Below are positions 8,834-19,487 of a DNA stretch of 36,820 nucleotides, piece by piece. Below the pieces are notes generated by a model. It did no database searches and was not told the DNA's origin. It worked only from the letters and a program-made list of their open reading frames with translations. Position 1 is the stretch's first letter; each line of letters starts with the position of its first letter. Position numbers and translations under genes: made by a program. The DNA is from Rhodospirillales bacterium (GTDB lineage: Bacteria > Pseudomonadota > Alphaproteobacteria > Acetobacterales > Acetobacteraceae), in contig JAGWRU010000119.1 in assembly GCA_028869595.1 (NCBI GenBank), forward strand, positions 1-36,820. The letters run 5' to 3'.

Positions 8834-9810
8834 TGGCGGGCCGCAACATCCAGGCCGCGCGCCTGCTGGGACCGCTTGCGGCGGTTGCGGAAAATCCCCG
8901 CCTGCGCGGCCCGGCGCTGGGCATTCTGCTGGCCGTCCTGCTGATCGCCCCGCCGGCACTGGGTAGCTATGCCACCGTCATTCTGACCAATGCGTTCCTG
9001 TATGTGGTGCTGGCACTCGGGCTGAACATCGTGGTCGGCTATGCCGGGCTGCTCGATCTCGGCTATGCCGCCTTCTTCGCGGTCGGCGCCTATACGGTCG
9101 GCATTCTGACCGAACGGTTCGGGGTGAATTTCTGGGTCACCCTGCCGATCGCGCTGGCGGTTGCCGGGCTCGCGGGCGTGATCATCGGCGGGCCGACCTT
9201 GCGCCTGCGCTCGGATTACCTTGCCATCGTCACGCTGGGCTTTGGCGAGATCGTACGCATTAGTGCCCGCAACATGAAGATCACCGGCAGCGCCAGCGGC
9301 CTGACCGGGATCGAGCAGCCCTGGCTGTTCGGCTGGCATATCGCAACGCCGCGCGATTTCTACTACGTGTTTCTGCTTCTCGCCGTGCTGGCGGTGTTCA
9401 TCTCCGTCCGCCTCGCCGGCTCTCGGCTGGGCCGGGCATGGCTCTATGTCCGCTACGACGAGGATGCGGCGGAGGCGATGGGTATCGATCGGGTGCGGGT
9501 GAAGCTTGCCGCCTATATCATCGGGGCGATGTTCGGCGCGACGGCGGGGGCGTTCTTTGCCGTCAATCTCGGCGCCATCTCGCCGGAAAGTTTCTCCTTC
9601 AACCAGTCCGTGCTGATCCTGATGGCGGTGGTGCTGGGCGGCATGGGCAAGATCCCTGGCGTGATCCTGGGCGCCTTCGTCGTCATCATCGGCCCCGAAT
9701 TGCTGCGCGCGGCGGGCGATCTGCGCCTGCTGATCTTCGCCATCTTCCTGCTGCTGATCATGCTGTTCCGCCCGAGCGGCATCTGGCCGGGCCGGAGGGC
9801 GGGACGATGA
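8833..9810 (+). CDS. livM: Branched-chain amino acid ABC transporter permease (LivM type)
   Basis: LGLNIVVGYAGLLDLGYAAFFAVGAYT; start overlaps the livH stop (TGATG). Confidence 0.9.
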   Translation: MAGRNIQAARLLGPLAAVAENPRLRGPALGILLAVLLIAPPALGSYATVILTNAFLYVVLALGLNIVVGYAGLLDLGYAAFFAVGAYTVGILTERFGVNFWVTLPIALAVAGLAGVIIGGPTLRLRSDYLAIVTLGFGEIVRISARNMKITGSASGLTGIEQPWLFGWHIATPRDFYYVFLLLAVLAVFISVRLAGSRLGRAWLYVRYDEDAAEAMGIDRVRVKLAAYIIGAMFGATAGAFFAVNLGAISPESFSFNQSVLILMAVVLGGMGKIPGVILGAFVVIIGPELLRAAGDLRLLIFAIFLLLIMLFRPSGIWPGRRAGR

Positions 9811-10601
9811 GCGAAAACCTGCTGCAATTGCGCGGCATCGGCCTTGCGTTCGCCGGGCACACGGTACTGCAGAATGTCGATTTCCATGTCGCGCCGAAAG
9901 CGATCGTCAGCCTGATCGGGCCGAACGGGGCGGGAAAAACCTCGCTGTTCAACTGCATCACCGGCTTCTACCGCCCCCAGCGCGGCAGCATCGTGCTGGA
10001 CGGGGCGGCGATGCATGCCTTGAAGCCGCATGCGGTGACTGCGGCCGGCATTGCCCGCACGTTTCAGAACCTGCGTTTGTTCCGGGAAATGACGGTGCTG
10101 GAAAATGTCATGTCCGGCATGCATTGCCGCACCCGGTCCGGCGCGATCGGCGCCATTCTGGGCCTTCCCTCGCAACGCGCCGAGGAGCGGGAGATTGCGG
10201 CACGCGCCGAGGAATGTCTCCGCTTCGTTGGTCTGGAGGAGGCGCTTTGGCAGCGCGACGCCACGACGCTGGCCTATGGCCATCAGCGGCGGCTGGAAAT
10301 CGCCCGCGCGCTGGCCACCCGCCCCAAGCTGCTGCTGCTGGACGAACCCGCGGCCGGCCTCAATGCCGGAGAAAAGCAGGATCTGATCGTTCTGATCCGG
10401 CGCATCCGCGACGAAGCCGGGATCGGTGTTCTGCTGATCGAGCATGATACCGGACTGGTGATGCAGATTTCCGAACGGATCAGCGTGCTCGACCACGGCG
10501 TCATGATCGCCGAGGGCAGTGTGGCCGAGATTCAGAGCAATCCCCGGGTGATCGAGGCCTATCTCGGGCAGGATGACGGGGAGGCGGACTTTGACCTCTG
10601 A
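9807..10601 (+). CDS. livG: ABC transporter ATP-binding protein (LivG type)
   Basis: Walker A GPNGAGKTSLFNCITGFYRP; LLLDEPAAGLNAGE; ATGA overlap with livM. Confidence 0.93.
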   Translation: MSENLLQLRGIGLAFAGHTVLQNVDFHVAPKAIVSLIGPNGAGKTSLFNCITGFYRPQRGSIVLDGAAMHALKPHAVTAAGIARTFQNLRLFREMTVLENVMSGMHCRTRSGAIGAILGLPSQRAEEREIAARAEECLRFVGLEEALWQRDATTLAYGHQRRLEIARALATRPKLLLLDEPAAGLNAGEKQDLIVLIRRIRDEAGIGVLLIEHDTGLVMQISERISVLDHGVMIAEGSVAEIQSNPRVIEAYLGQDDGEADFDL

Positions 10602-11331
10602 TCCGGCGCGCGATGATGTGGTGCTGAAACTGACCGGGGTGGCGGCCGGCTATGGTCGTATCCAGGCGCTCGGCGGCATCGACCTGGAAGTGCGGCGCGG
10701 CCAGATCGTCACCCTGCTGGGCGCCAATGGCGCGGGCAAGACGACGACGCTGAAAACCATTTCCGGTCTGGTGCGCGCGACCGCCGGCACGATCGTCCTG
10801 GAAGGGCGCGACATCGCGACGATGAAGCCGCACGAGATCGCGCGGCTCGGCGTGGTGCATGTGCCGGAGGGGCGGCGCATCCTGCGTGGATTGACGGTGC
10901 GGGAAAATCTCGAAGTTGCCGCTTTTGCGGTGCGCGACGGTGCGCTGCGCCGCTCCCGGCTGGAACAGGTTTTTGCCCAGTTCCCCATTCTGCATGCCCG
11001 CCAGGGCCAGGATGGCTCGCTTCTTTCGGGCGGGGAGCAACAGATGCTGGCCATCGGTCGTGCCTTGATGCAGGGACCGAAATTGCTGCTGCTGGACGAA
11101 CCGTCAATGGGGCTGGCGCCGAAGCTGGTGCTGGAGACGATGAAGATCGTCAAACGCCTTAATCGCGACGAAGGCACCACGATTCTGCTGGTAGAGCAGA
11201 ATGCGCGCCTTGCGCTGCGCCTGGCTGATTACGGCTATGTGCTGGAAGGCGGCATGATCCGCATGCGGAATGCGGCCGCGCAGCTACGCGAAGATCGCTC
11301 GATCGTGCAGGCCTATCTGGGCGGCGGCTGA
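10573..11331 (+). CDS. livF: ABC transporter ATP-binding protein (LivF type)
   Basis: Walker A GANGAGKTTTLKTISGLV; LSGGEQQMLAIGRALM; LLLDEPSMGLAP; alternative TTG start at 10591. Confidence 0.93.
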   Translation: MTGRRTLTSDPARDDVVLKLTGVAAGYGRIQALGGIDLEVRRGQIVTLLGANGAGKTTTLKTISGLVRATAGTIVLEGRDIATMKPHEIARLGVVHVPEGRRILRGLTVRENLEVAAFAVRDGALRRSRLEQVFAQFPILHARQGQDGSLLSGGEQQMLAIGRALMQGPKLLLLDEPSMGLAPKLVLETMKIVKRLNRDEGTTILLVEQNARLALRLADYGYVLEGGMIRMRNAAAQLREDRSIVQAYLGGG

Positions 11332-12611
11332 TGACGGTGCAGCCGGGCAGGGCAGCGGGCGATCCCGCGCTGGCCAGCGCCGATGTCGCGGTGATCGGCG
11401 CCGGCATCATTGGCCTGGCCTGTGCGCAGAAATTGCAGCAGGCCGGCCGCTCGGTGGCGCTGCTCGATCCCGCCGGCATGGCCAACCGCACCAGCGCGGG
11501 CAATGCCGCAGCCTTCGCCTTTTCCGATATTCTGCCGCTGGCCGGACGCGGCCTGATCTTCAAGGTACCGGGCTGGCTGCTCGACCCGCTCGGTCCGTTA
11601 TCGATCCGCCCGGCCTACCTGCCGCGCCTGCTGCCATGGTTCTGGCGCTTCCTGCGTGCCGGTCAGGCCGGGCGCATTGCCGGTGCCATCGCCGCGCAGG
11701 CCGCACTGATGCGCCTGTCGGAGGGTGAAATGGCGGCGCTGGTCGAAGCCTGCGGGCTGGCCGCGATGGTGCGCCATGACGGTTCGCTGGAGCTGTACGA
11801 GAGCGAGGCGGAACTGACCGCATCCGAGGAAGGCTGGCGCCATCGCCGCGCCGCGGGCATCGGGTTTGAGCATGTGCGCGGCGCCAGGCTGGCGGAATTG
11901 CAGCCCGGCCTGGCGCCCCGCTTTGTGGCAGGTACTTTCGTGCCGTCCTGGCAGACCGTGTCGGAACCGCAGCATTTCGCCTGTGCCATCGGCGAGCATG
12001 TGCTGGCCCAAGGCGGTACGCTGCGTATGGCGGAGGTGGTGGGCATCGCCCCGGCCGAGCACGGCGTCACGCTGCGTCTGCGGGATGGGCAAATACTGCA
12101 AGCGCGCCAGGCGGTGTTGGCGGCCGGGGCCTGGTCGAAGCATCTTGCCGCCCAGCTTGGCGATCGCATCCCCCTCGATACCGAGCGGGGTTATAATACC
12201 ACCTTGCCGGCCGATGCATTTCCGCTGCGCCGGCAATTGATCTTCGGCGCGCATGGCTTCGTCATCACCCCGCTAGCCACCGGCATCCGGGTCGGCGGCG
12301 CGGTGGAACTCGCGGGCCTCGACCATCCGCCGAATTTCGCCCGGGCGCGGGCGATGCTCGCCAAGGCCAAGCGGTTTCTGCCCGATCTTGCCACCGATGG
12401 CGGGCGCGAATGGATGGGCCATCGTCCGTCCCTGCCGGACAGCCTGCCGGTGATCGGCGCCTCACGCGCCAGCCCGCATATCGTGCATGCGTTCGGACAT
12501 GGCCATCTCGGCCTGACGCAATCGGCCGCAACCGGGCGCCTGGTTGCCGATCTGCTCTGCGCGCGCCGCAGCGCGTTCGATCTTTCCCCTTTCAGTCCGC
12601 AAAGGTTCTAG
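11331..12611 (+). CDS. FAD-dependent oxidoreductase (DAO / D-amino-acid dehydrogenase family)
   Basis: ADVAVIGAGIIGLACAQKLQQAGRSVALLD Rossmann motif; C-terminal HRPSLPDSLPVIGASRASPHIVHAFGHGHLGLTQSAATG. Confidence 0.9.
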   Translation: MTVQPGRAAGDPALASADVAVIGAGIIGLACAQKLQQAGRSVALLDPAGMANRTSAGNAAAFAFSDILPLAGRGLIFKVPGWLLDPLGPLSIRPAYLPRLLPWFWRFLRAGQAGRIAGAIAAQAALMRLSEGEMAALVEACGLAAMVRHDGSLELYESEAELTASEEGWRHRRAAGIGFEHVRGARLAELQPGLAPRFVAGTFVPSWQTVSEPQHFACAIGEHVLAQGGTLRMAEVVGIAPAEHGVTLRLRDGQILQARQAVLAAGAWSKHLAAQLGDRIPLDTERGYNTTLPADAFPLRRQLIFGAHGFVITPLATGIRVGGAVELAGLDHPPNFARARAMLAKAKRFLPDLATDGGREWMGHRPSLPDSLPVIGASRASPHIVHAFGHGHLGLTQSAATGRLVADLLCARRSAFDLSPFSPQRF

Positions 12612-12617
12612 ACGGCG

Positions 12618-13619
12618 ATGGCACGCTTCACCTTCTCCTGCATCGACGGGCATACATGCGGCAATCCGGTGCGCCTGGTAACCGGCGGTGCGCCGCTGCT
12701 GCACGGCAAGACCATGCTGGAGCGGCGTGCGCATTTCCTGGCAGAATTCGACTGGATCCGTACCGGGCTGATGTTCGAGCCGCGCGGCCACGACATGATG
12801 TCCGGCTCCATCCTGTTCCCGCCGACGCGGGAGGATTGCGATATCGGCATCCTGTTCATTGAAACTTCCGGCTGCCTGTATATGTGCGGCCACGGCACGA
12901 TCGGTACCGTAACGATGGCGATCGAAAACGGCCTGATCCGCCCGAAAACCCCGGGCATCGTGCGCCTCGATACGCCGGCCGGGCTGGTAGTGGCGGAATA
13001 TCGCCAGGAAGGCCCCTTCGTGACGGAGGTGCGGATCACCAACGTGCCCTCCTATCGGCATGCGACGGGGCTGGAGGCGACGATCGAGCCTTTGGGGCGG
13101 CTGCGCTTCGATGTCGCCTATGGCGGGAATTTCTACGCCATCATCGACCCGCAGGAGCATTTCCACGATATCGCCGATGTCACCGCCGCCGATCTGATCC
13201 GCTGGAGTCCGCTGCTGCGCAGCGCGATCAACGATGCCTACAGTTTCGTGCATCCGGAAAATCCGGCGATCAATCGCCTGACCCATATTCTCTGGACCGG
13301 CAAGCCGACCCGGGCGGGTGCCACGGCGCGCAATGCCGTGTTCTATGGCGACAAGGCGATCGACCGCTCGCCCTGCGGCACCGGCACGTCGGCGCGGATG
13401 GCGCAATGGGCGGCACAGGGCAAGCTTTCGGTCGGCGATGAATTCATCCACGAGAGCATCATCGGCTCGTTGTTCAAAGGCCGGGTGGAGAAGGCGGTAC
13501 GCATTGGCGAGTACGAGGCCATCGTGCCTTCCATCGGCGGCTGGGCGTGCCAGACCGGCATCAACACGATCTTCATCGACGACCGCGATCCGTTTGCGCG
13601 CGGATTTTCGGTGATCTGA
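12618..13619 (+). CDS. Proline racemase superfamily protein, 4-hydroxyproline epimerase-like (Cys/Cys type)
   Basis: [16 protein letters not shown]; catalytic motifs MCGHGTIG (Cys at 12885) and [14 protein letters not shown] (Cys at 13374). Confidence 0.87.
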   Translation: MARFTFSCIDGHTCGNPVRLVTGGAPLLHGKTMLERRAHFLAEFDWIRTGLMFEPRGHDMMSGSILFPPTREDCDIGILFIETSGCLYMCGHGTIGTVTMAIENGLIRPKTPGIVRLDTPAGLVVAEYRQEGPFVTEVRITNVPSYRHATGLEATIEPLGRLRFDVAYGGNFYAIIDPQEHFHDIADVTAADLIRWSPLLRSAINDAYSFVHPENPAINRLTHILWTGKPTRAGATARNAVFYGDKAIDRSPCGTGTSARMAQWAAQGKLSVGDEFIHESIIGSLFKGRVEKAVRIGEYEAIVPSIGGWACQTGINTIFIDDRDPFARGFSVI

Positions 13620-13638
13620 GACAGGCGGGAACAGGGCA

Positions 13639-14742
13639 ATGAAAATCACCGGCATCAAGGCCTGGCAGATCGATCTGCCGCTGCGCGAAGGCCGCTATAA
13701 CTGGTCGAACGGCAATTTCGTGGAAGTGTTCGACAGCACCGTGGTCGCCGTCGAAACCGATGGCGGGATCACCGGCTATGCCGAATGCTGCCCGCTGGGC
13801 TCGGCCTATCTGCCCTCCTACGCCAAGGGCGTGCGCGCCGGGCTGCAGGAAATCGGCGCGAAGCTGATCGGCCTGGATCCCACCAATCTCGGTGCCGTCA
13901 ATCGCGCCATGGACGCTGCCTTGCGCGGGCATCCCTATGTGAAGGCACCGATCGATATCGCCTGCTGGGACATCCTTGGCAAAGTGGCGGGGCTGCCGCT
14001 GTATCAGCTTCTCGGCGGCAAGGCGCAGGACAAGCTGGCGCTGTACCGCGCGATCTCCCAGGAGGCGCCGGAGGCGATGGCTGCCAAGATCAAGGGATAT
14101 CGGGCGGAGGGCTACGGCAAATTCCAGCTCAAGGTCGGCGGTGATGCCGATGAGGATATCGCCCGCATCCGGGCCTGCCGCGCCGCTCTGGCCGATCGCG
14201 ATATTCTGGTCGCTGATGCCAATACCGGCTGGACCCGGGCGGAGGCAGCGCGCGTGGTGGCGGCGACCGGCGATCTCGACGTCTATTTCGAGCAGCCCTG
14301 CCCGACCTATGAGGAATGCGTCTCCGTCCGCCGCCGCACGGCGCGGCCCTTCGTGCTGGATGAGGTGATCACCGACCCCGCCATGCTGATGCGCGGCCTG
14401 GCCGAGGATGCGATGGATCTGATCAATCTCAAGATCTCCAAAGTCGGCGGGCTGACCAAGGCGAAGCTGATGCGCGACATCGCGGTCGGTAGCGGCACGC
14501 CGATGATCATCGAGGATACCTGGGGCGGCGATATCGTCACTGCGGCGATCGCCCATCTGGCGCTGTCCACGCCGGCGGAATTCTGTTTCGCGGCGACCGA
14601 CTTCAACAGCTACGGCACGCGCGACATCGCCGATGGCGCGCCGCGCCGGGTCGATGGCTGTATGACCGCCTCCGACGCGCCGGGGCTCGGCATCACGCCG
14701 CGGATCGCCGAATTCGGCGCACCGGCCGTGGCGATCGGCTAG
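13639..14742 (+). CDS. Mandelate racemase/muconate lactonizing enzyme (enolase superfamily), cis-3-hydroxyproline dehydratase or proline-betaine epimerase-like
   Basis: Metal ligand motifs [34 protein letters not shown] and [13 protein letters not shown] catalytic-lysine regions. Confidence 0.85.
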   Translation: MKITGIKAWQIDLPLREGRYNWSNGNFVEVFDSTVVAVETDGGITGYAECCPLGSAYLPSYAKGVRAGLQEIGAKLIGLDPTNLGAVNRAMDAALRGHPYVKAPIDIACWDILGKVAGLPLYQLLGGKAQDKLALYRAISQEAPEAMAAKIKGYRAEGYGKFQLKVGGDADEDIARIRACRAALADRDILVADANTGWTRAEAARVVAATGDLDVYFEQPCPTYEECVSVRRRTARPFVLDEVITDPAMLMRGLAEDAMDLINLKISKVGGLTKAKLMRDIAVGSGTPMIIEDTWGGDIVTAAIAHLALSTPAEFCFAATDFNSYGTRDIADGAPRRVDGCMTASDAPGLGITPRIAEFGAPAVAIG

Positions 14743-14753
14743 GGGCGGCGGCG

Positions 14754-15788
14754 ATGCGCAGCACAAGGGCGATCCAGATCGTCGGTTGCCATGCCGAGGG
14801 CGAGGTCGGCGATGTCATCATCGGCGGTGTTGCGCCGCCGCCGGGGGAGACGCTGTGGGAGCAGTCCCGCTTCATCGCAGCCGATGAGACACTCCGTCGC
14901 TTCGTCCTGAACGAGCCGCGCGGCGGTGTGTTCCGCCACGTCAATCTGCTGGTACCGCCGAAGGATCCGCGCGCGGCGATGGGCTTCATCATCATGGAGC
15001 CGTCGGACACGCCGCCAATGTCGGGTTCCAACTCCATCTGCGTCGCGACCGTGCTGCTCGATACCGGCATCGTGGCGATGCGGGAGCCGGAGACGACGCT
15101 GATCCTGGAAGCGCCGGGTGGGCTGGTGGAGGTGACGGCCCTGTGCCGCAACGGCAAGGCCGAACGCATCACGGTGCGCAACGTGCCGAGCTTCGCCGAT
15201 CGGCTGGACGCGCCCCTCGAAATTCCCGGGCTGGGTACCATCCGCGTCGATACCGCCTATGGCGGCGACAGCTTCGTGATTGCCGATGCAGCCGCGCTGG
15301 GCTTTGCCCTGGTGGCGGAGGAGGCGCGCGACCTGGCCGAGATGGGTGTGCGCATTACCCAGGCCGCCAATGAACAGCTCGGCTTTCGCCATCCGGTCAA
15401 TGGCGGATGGGACCATATTTCCTTCTGCCAGATCGCCGAACCGCTACAGCGCGAGGCCGATGGCTGGAGCGGACGGAATGCCGTGGTCATCCGCCCCGGC
15501 AAGATCGATCGCTGCCCCACGGGCACCGGATGTTCGGCCCGCATGGCGGTGCTGCACGCGCGCGGCGCCCTGGCCATCGGCGAGCGCTACCGCGCGATTT
15601 CCCTGCTCGGTTCGGAATTTCACTGCCGCATTGCCGAGGCGACGACGCTCGCCGGGCGGGCGGCGATCGTGCCGGAGATTTCCGGCCGCGCCTGGATCAC
15701 CGGCACGCGGACGGAAATGCTCGATCCCGACGATCCCTGGCCGGAAGGGTATCGGCTGTCGGATACCTGGCCGCATCTGCTGGCCTGA
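14754..15788 (+). CDS. Proline racemase superfamily protein, divergent paralogue with Ser/Thr at the usual Cys/Cys positions
   Basis: [19 protein letters not shown] and [20 protein letters not shown] motifs; [29 protein letters not shown]-terminus. Confidence 0.87.
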   Translation: MRSTRAIQIVGCHAEGEVGDVIIGGVAPPPGETLWEQSRFIAADETLRRFVLNEPRGGVFRHVNLLVPPKDPRAAMGFIIMEPSDTPPMSGSNSICVATVLLDTGIVAMREPETTLILEAPGGLVEVTALCRNGKAERITVRNVPSFADRLDAPLEIPGLGTIRVDTAYGGDSFVIADAAALGFALVAEEARDLAEMGVRITQAANEQLGFRHPVNGGWDHISFCQIAEPLQREADGWSGRNAVVIRPGKIDRCPTGTGCSARMAVLHARGALAIGERYRAISLLGSEFHCRIAEATTLAGRAAIVPEISGRAWITGTRTEMLDPDDPWPEGYRLSDTWPHLLA

Positions 15789-15795
15789 CGCAGGG

Positions 15796-16569
15796 TCAGG
15801 CGCAGGCGCGGACATCGGCATAAAGGCGGTCGTAGATTTCCGGCGTTGCCGCGACCAGCCGGTTGCCCTGCGTCAATCCGTTGTCGGCGAGGAAATCGTT
15901 GCAGCGCCCGCCGGCTTCCTCGACCAGCAGAATTCCGGCCAGCGCATCCCAGGCATTGATGTGCAATTCGGCATAGCCGTCATTCAGCCCGCAGGCGACT
16001 TCGGCCAGCCCCAGCGCGCCGGAGCCGTGGCGACGGAATTCGATCTCCGCCGCCGTCAGGCGATGCAGCAGGTCGCAATAGGCCGAAAGCGGCCGGCGCG
16101 CCGACCAGCCGAGTTCCACGATCGGCGCTGCCCCATGGCCGAGATGGCTGACGCCGATCGGCCGCCCGTTCAGGAAGGCGCCACCGCCGCGCCGGGCGGT
16201 GAACAGACGATCGTCGCGCGGCGCATAGATCGCGCCGCATTCGACGATGCCTGCGCGCATCACCGCGATGGAAACGCACCAGCGCGTCGTGCCATGGATA
16301 TAGCCGGCGGTGCCGTCGATCGGATCGACCACCCAGACGTGATCGGTATCGGCGCTGCCGCCGCCTTCCTCGCCGATCATCGCATCGGCGAAGGTGGCGG
16401 TGACGCGCGTGCGGATGTGACTTTCGACGGCCAGATCGGCTGCCGTGCAGAAATCGATGGCCGTCTTCGCGGTGATGCGACCGAGATCGGCGTACATGCG
16501 CGCGGCCAGCGCGCCGCCTTCGCGGGCCAGCGCGACAGCCAGGGCGAATCGAGGATCGCTATCGGTCAT
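15796..16569 (-). CDS. Inositol monophosphatase family protein
   Basis: WVVDPIDGTAGYIHG, IGEEGGG and INAWDALAGILLVEEAGG motifs of the IMPase family. Confidence 0.9.
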   Translation of the reverse strand: MTDSDPRFALAVALAREGGALAARMYADLGRITAKTAIDFCTAADLAVESHIRTRVTATFADAMIGEEGGGSADTDHVWVVDPIDGTAGYIHGTTRWCVSIAVMRAGIVECGAIYAPRDDRLFTARRGGGAFLNGRPIGVSHLGHGAAPIVELGWSARRPLSAYCDLLHRLTAAEIEFRRHGSGALGLAEVACGLNDGYAELHINAWDALAGILLVEEAGGRCNDFLADNGLTQGNRLVAATPEIYDRLYADVRACA

Positions 16570-16708
16570 CGCGCGTCTTTCTCGGGGATAAGGGGAATTC
16601 TATGATACCGCCGCAGAACCGCGCCTGCCGAGGGGGATTGTGCCGGATCGCAGGGGGAAGCATGCGCGCTAGTGACGATGGGACGGCGGATATGCAGATG
16701 CTCGCACC

Positions 16709-18547
16709 ATGACCACCATCCGACTGACCGCCGCCCAGGCGCTGGTGCGCGCGATGGCCGCCCAGCGCACCGTGCTGGACGGCAAGGAAGTGCCGATCTT
16801 TGCCGGTGTCTGGGCGATTTTCGGCCACGGCAACGTCGCCGGCATGGGCGAGGCGCTGCATGGCGTGCGCGACGTGCTGCCGACATGGCGCGCCCATAAC
16901 GAGCAGGCGATGGCGCATGCCGCGATCGCCTATGCCAAGACGCTGGCGCGGCGGCGCATGATGGCCTGCACCACCTCGATCGGTCCGGGGGCGACCAATC
17001 TGGTCACCGCCGCCGCCGTCGCGCATGTCAATCGCCTGCCGCTGCTGCTGATCCCGGGCGATGTCTTCGCCTCCCGCCGGCCCGATCCGGTGTTGCAGCA
17101 GATCGAGGATTTCGCCGACGCCACGGTCAGTGCCAATGACTGCCTGCGTCCCGTCTCCCGCTGGTTCGACCGGATCACCCGGCCCGAGCAGATCATCCCC
17201 GCCTTTGCCCGCGCCATGGCGGTGCTGACCGATCCCGCCGTCTGCGGGCCGGTGACGCTCGCTTTCTGCCAGGATGTGCAGACCGAGGCGTATGACTATC
17301 CCGACCATTTCTTCGCCCCGCGCCTGTGGACGCCGCGCCGGCCGCAGCCGGATAGGACGGAACTGGCCGATGCGGCGGCGGCGCTGCGCCAGGCCGCACG
17401 GCCTTTCGTGGTGGTCGGCGGCGGCGTGCGCTATGCCGAGGCGGAGCGGGAAGTGGCCGATTTCTGCGCTGCCCGAAACCTGCCGATGGGGGAAACCCAG
17501 GCGGGCAAATCCGCCGTGCCGGAGGATGCGCCGCTTCATCTCGGTGCGCTCGGCGTGACCGGCACGGCGGCTGCGAATGCGCTGGCCGGGGAGGCCGATC
17601 TGGTACTGGCGATCGGCACGCGGCTGGCCGATTTCACCACCGCCTCGCGCAGCCTGTTCGGCGGTGCGCGGCTGATCGCGCTCAATGTGCAAAGCTTCGA
17701 TGCCGCCAAGCACGGCGCCTTGCCGCTGGTTGCCGATGCCCGCGCGGGCATCGCCGCATTGGATCAGGCGCTCGGCGACTGGCGGGCACCGCAGGCCTGG
17801 GCGGCGCAGGCGCAGCAGGAAAAGCGGCAATGGCGCGAAGCAGCGGCGCAGTACACGGCGCCCGGCGATGGCGCCTTGCCCGCCGATGCGCAGGTGATCG
17901 GCGCGGTGCAGCGCCAGGCCCGGCCATCGGATATCGTGGTCTGTGCCGCAGGCGGTCTGCCCGGGGAATTGCACAAGCATTGGCAGGCCGCGCAATCGGG
18001 CGGGTATCATCTGGAATACGGCTATTCCTGCATGGGCTACGAGATCGCCGGCGGCCTGGGCGTGAAACTCGCCGCGCCGGCGCGCGAGGTTTTCGTGCTG
18101 GTCGGCGACGGTTCCTACCTGATGATGAATTCGGAAATCGCGACTTCGGTGATGCTCGGCCTCAAGCTGGTGATCGTGGTGCTGGATAATCGCGGCTTCG
18201 GCTGCATCGACCGGTTGCAGCGCGCCACCGGCGGGGCGGGGTTCAATAATCTGCTGGCCGATGCCGCGCATGTCGTGCTGCCGGCGATCGATTTTGCCGC
18301 CCATGCCGCAAGCCTGGGGGCGACGGCCGAGCATGTGAACGCCATTGCCGCGCTGGATGCGGCACTGGTTCGCGCCCGGGCGGCACGCGGCACCTATGTC
18401 GTGACGATCGATACCGATCCGCGCGTCGCAACCGATGCCGGCGGGTATTGGTGGGATGTCGCGGTGCCGGAAATCTCGACGCGGCCGGGCATGGAAGCGG
18501 TGCGCACCCGGTACGAGGCGGCAAGGCGCGATCAGGCGATCGGCTAA
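16709..18547 (+). CDS. iolD: 3D-(3,5/4)-trihydroxycyclohexane-1,2-dione hydrolase (TPP enzyme)
   Basis: FAGVWAIFGHGNVAGMGEALH; HNEQAMAHAAIAYAKT; TPP motif VGDGSYLMMNSEIATSVMLGLKLVIVVLDNRGFG. Confidence 0.92.
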   Translation: MTTIRLTAAQALVRAMAAQRTVLDGKEVPIFAGVWAIFGHGNVAGMGEALHGVRDVLPTWRAHNEQAMAHAAIAYAKTLARRRMMACTTSIGPGATNLVTAAAVAHVNRLPLLLIPGDVFASRRPDPVLQQIEDFADATVSANDCLRPVSRWFDRITRPEQIIPAFARAMAVLTDPAVCGPVTLAFCQDVQTEAYDYPDHFFAPRLWTPRRPQPDRTELADAAAALRQAARPFVVVGGGVRYAEAEREVADFCAARNLPMGETQAGKSAVPEDAPLHLGALGVTGTAAANALAGEADLVLAIGTRLADFTTASRSLFGGARLIALNVQSFDAAKHGALPLVADARAGIAALDQALGDWRAPQAWAAQAQQEKRQWREAAAQYTAPGDGALPADAQVIGAVQRQARPSDIVVCAAGGLPGELHKHWQAAQSGGYHLEYGYSCMGYEIAGGLGVKLAAPAREVFVLVGDGSYLMMNSEIATSVMLGLKLVIVVLDNRGFGCIDRLQRATGGAGFNNLLADAAHVVLPAIDFAAHAASLGATAEHVNAIAALDAALVRARAARGTYVVTIDTDPRVATDAGGYWWDVAVPEISTRPGMEAVRTRYEAARRDQAIG

Positions 18548-18573
18548 CGCGGGTTGGCATGGAGGAGAAGGCG

Positions 18574-19467
18574 ATGGCGATCCGGCTCGGGGTCAATCCA
18601 ATCGGCTGGTCGAATGACGATATGCGCGAACTGGGCGGCGATACGCCGCTGGAAACCTGTCTTGCCGAGGCCCGGCAGGCAGGATTTTCCGGCGTCGAAC
18701 TCGGCCATAAATTTCCGCGCGAGGCGGGCGCGCTGAAGGCGGCACTGGCACCCTTCGGGCTCGCCTGCGTGTCGGGCTGGCATTCGGCGGCGCTGCTGGA
18801 ACGCGATGCGGCGGCGGAACTGGCGGCATTGCGCCCGCATCTCGATCTGCTCCGCGCGATGGGCAGCAGCGTGCTGGTCTTTGCCGAAACCTCCCATGCC
18901 ATCCATGGCGATCTCGCCCGCCCGCTTTCCGCCCGCCCGGTGCTGGCGGCGGATCGCTGGGCTGCATTCGGCGCGCGCATGACGGCGCTGGCCGAGGCAA
19001 CCCTGCGCGAAGGCGTGCGCCTGGTCTATCACCATCACATGGGTACGGTGGTGCAGAGCGAAGCCGATATCGACGCGCTGATGGCCCATACCGGCGCGGC
19101 GGTGCATCTGCTGCTCGATACCGGGCATGCCACCTGGGGCGGCGCCGATCCGGCAGTGCTGGCGGCCCGCTATCGCGCGCGGATCAGCCACGTCCATGCC
19201 AAGGATGTCCGCCCGGCGGTGATGGCGCGCGCCAAGGCCGAGGATTGGAGCTTCCTGCGCAGCGTCCTCGCCGGTGTTTATACCGTGCCGGGCGACGGCA
19301 TGATCGAGTACCCGGCAGTGTTCCGCGCGCTGCCCGGTTATGCCGGCTGGGTGGTGATCGAGGCGGAGCAGGACCCCGCCAAGGCGCATCCGCTGACTTA
19401 TGCGACGATGGGCCGGGCCAACCTCGCGCGCTTCCTGCACGAGGCCGGCATGACGGTGGCGGCGTGA
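18574..19467 (+). CDS. iolE: Myo-inosose-2 dehydratase (TIM-barrel AP-endonuclease family)
   Basis: IRLGVNPIGWSNDDMRELGGDTPLETCLAEARQAGFSGVELGHKFP; LVYHHHMGTVVQ; VHLLLDTGHATWGG. Confidence 0.9.
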   Translation: MAIRLGVNPIGWSNDDMRELGGDTPLETCLAEARQAGFSGVELGHKFPREAGALKAALAPFGLACVSGWHSAALLERDAAAELAALRPHLDLLRAMGSSVLVFAETSHAIHGDLARPLSARPVLAADRWAAFGARMTALAEATLREGVRLVYHHHMGTVVQSEADIDALMAHTGAAVHLLLDTGHATWGGADPAVLAARYRARISHVHAKDVRPAVMARAKAEDWSFLRSVLAGVYTVPGDGMIEYPAVFRALPGYAGWVVIEAEQDPAKAHPLTYATMGRANLARFLHEAGMTVAA

Positions 19468-19487
19468 ACGAAGCAGGAAAAACGATC

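Noticed and set aside
13573-14766. 397-aa minus-strand ORF
   Set aside because: Antisense to the enolase-superfamily gene; no domain signature
16605-16665. Direct repeat AGGGGGA in the IMPase-iolD intergenic region
   Set aside because: Short, GC-biased 7-mer repeat; expected by chance and not clearly positioned relative to a promoter
16559-18334. 591-aa minus-strand ORF
   Set aside because: Antisense to iolD; no recognisable domain, composition typical of a GC shadow frame
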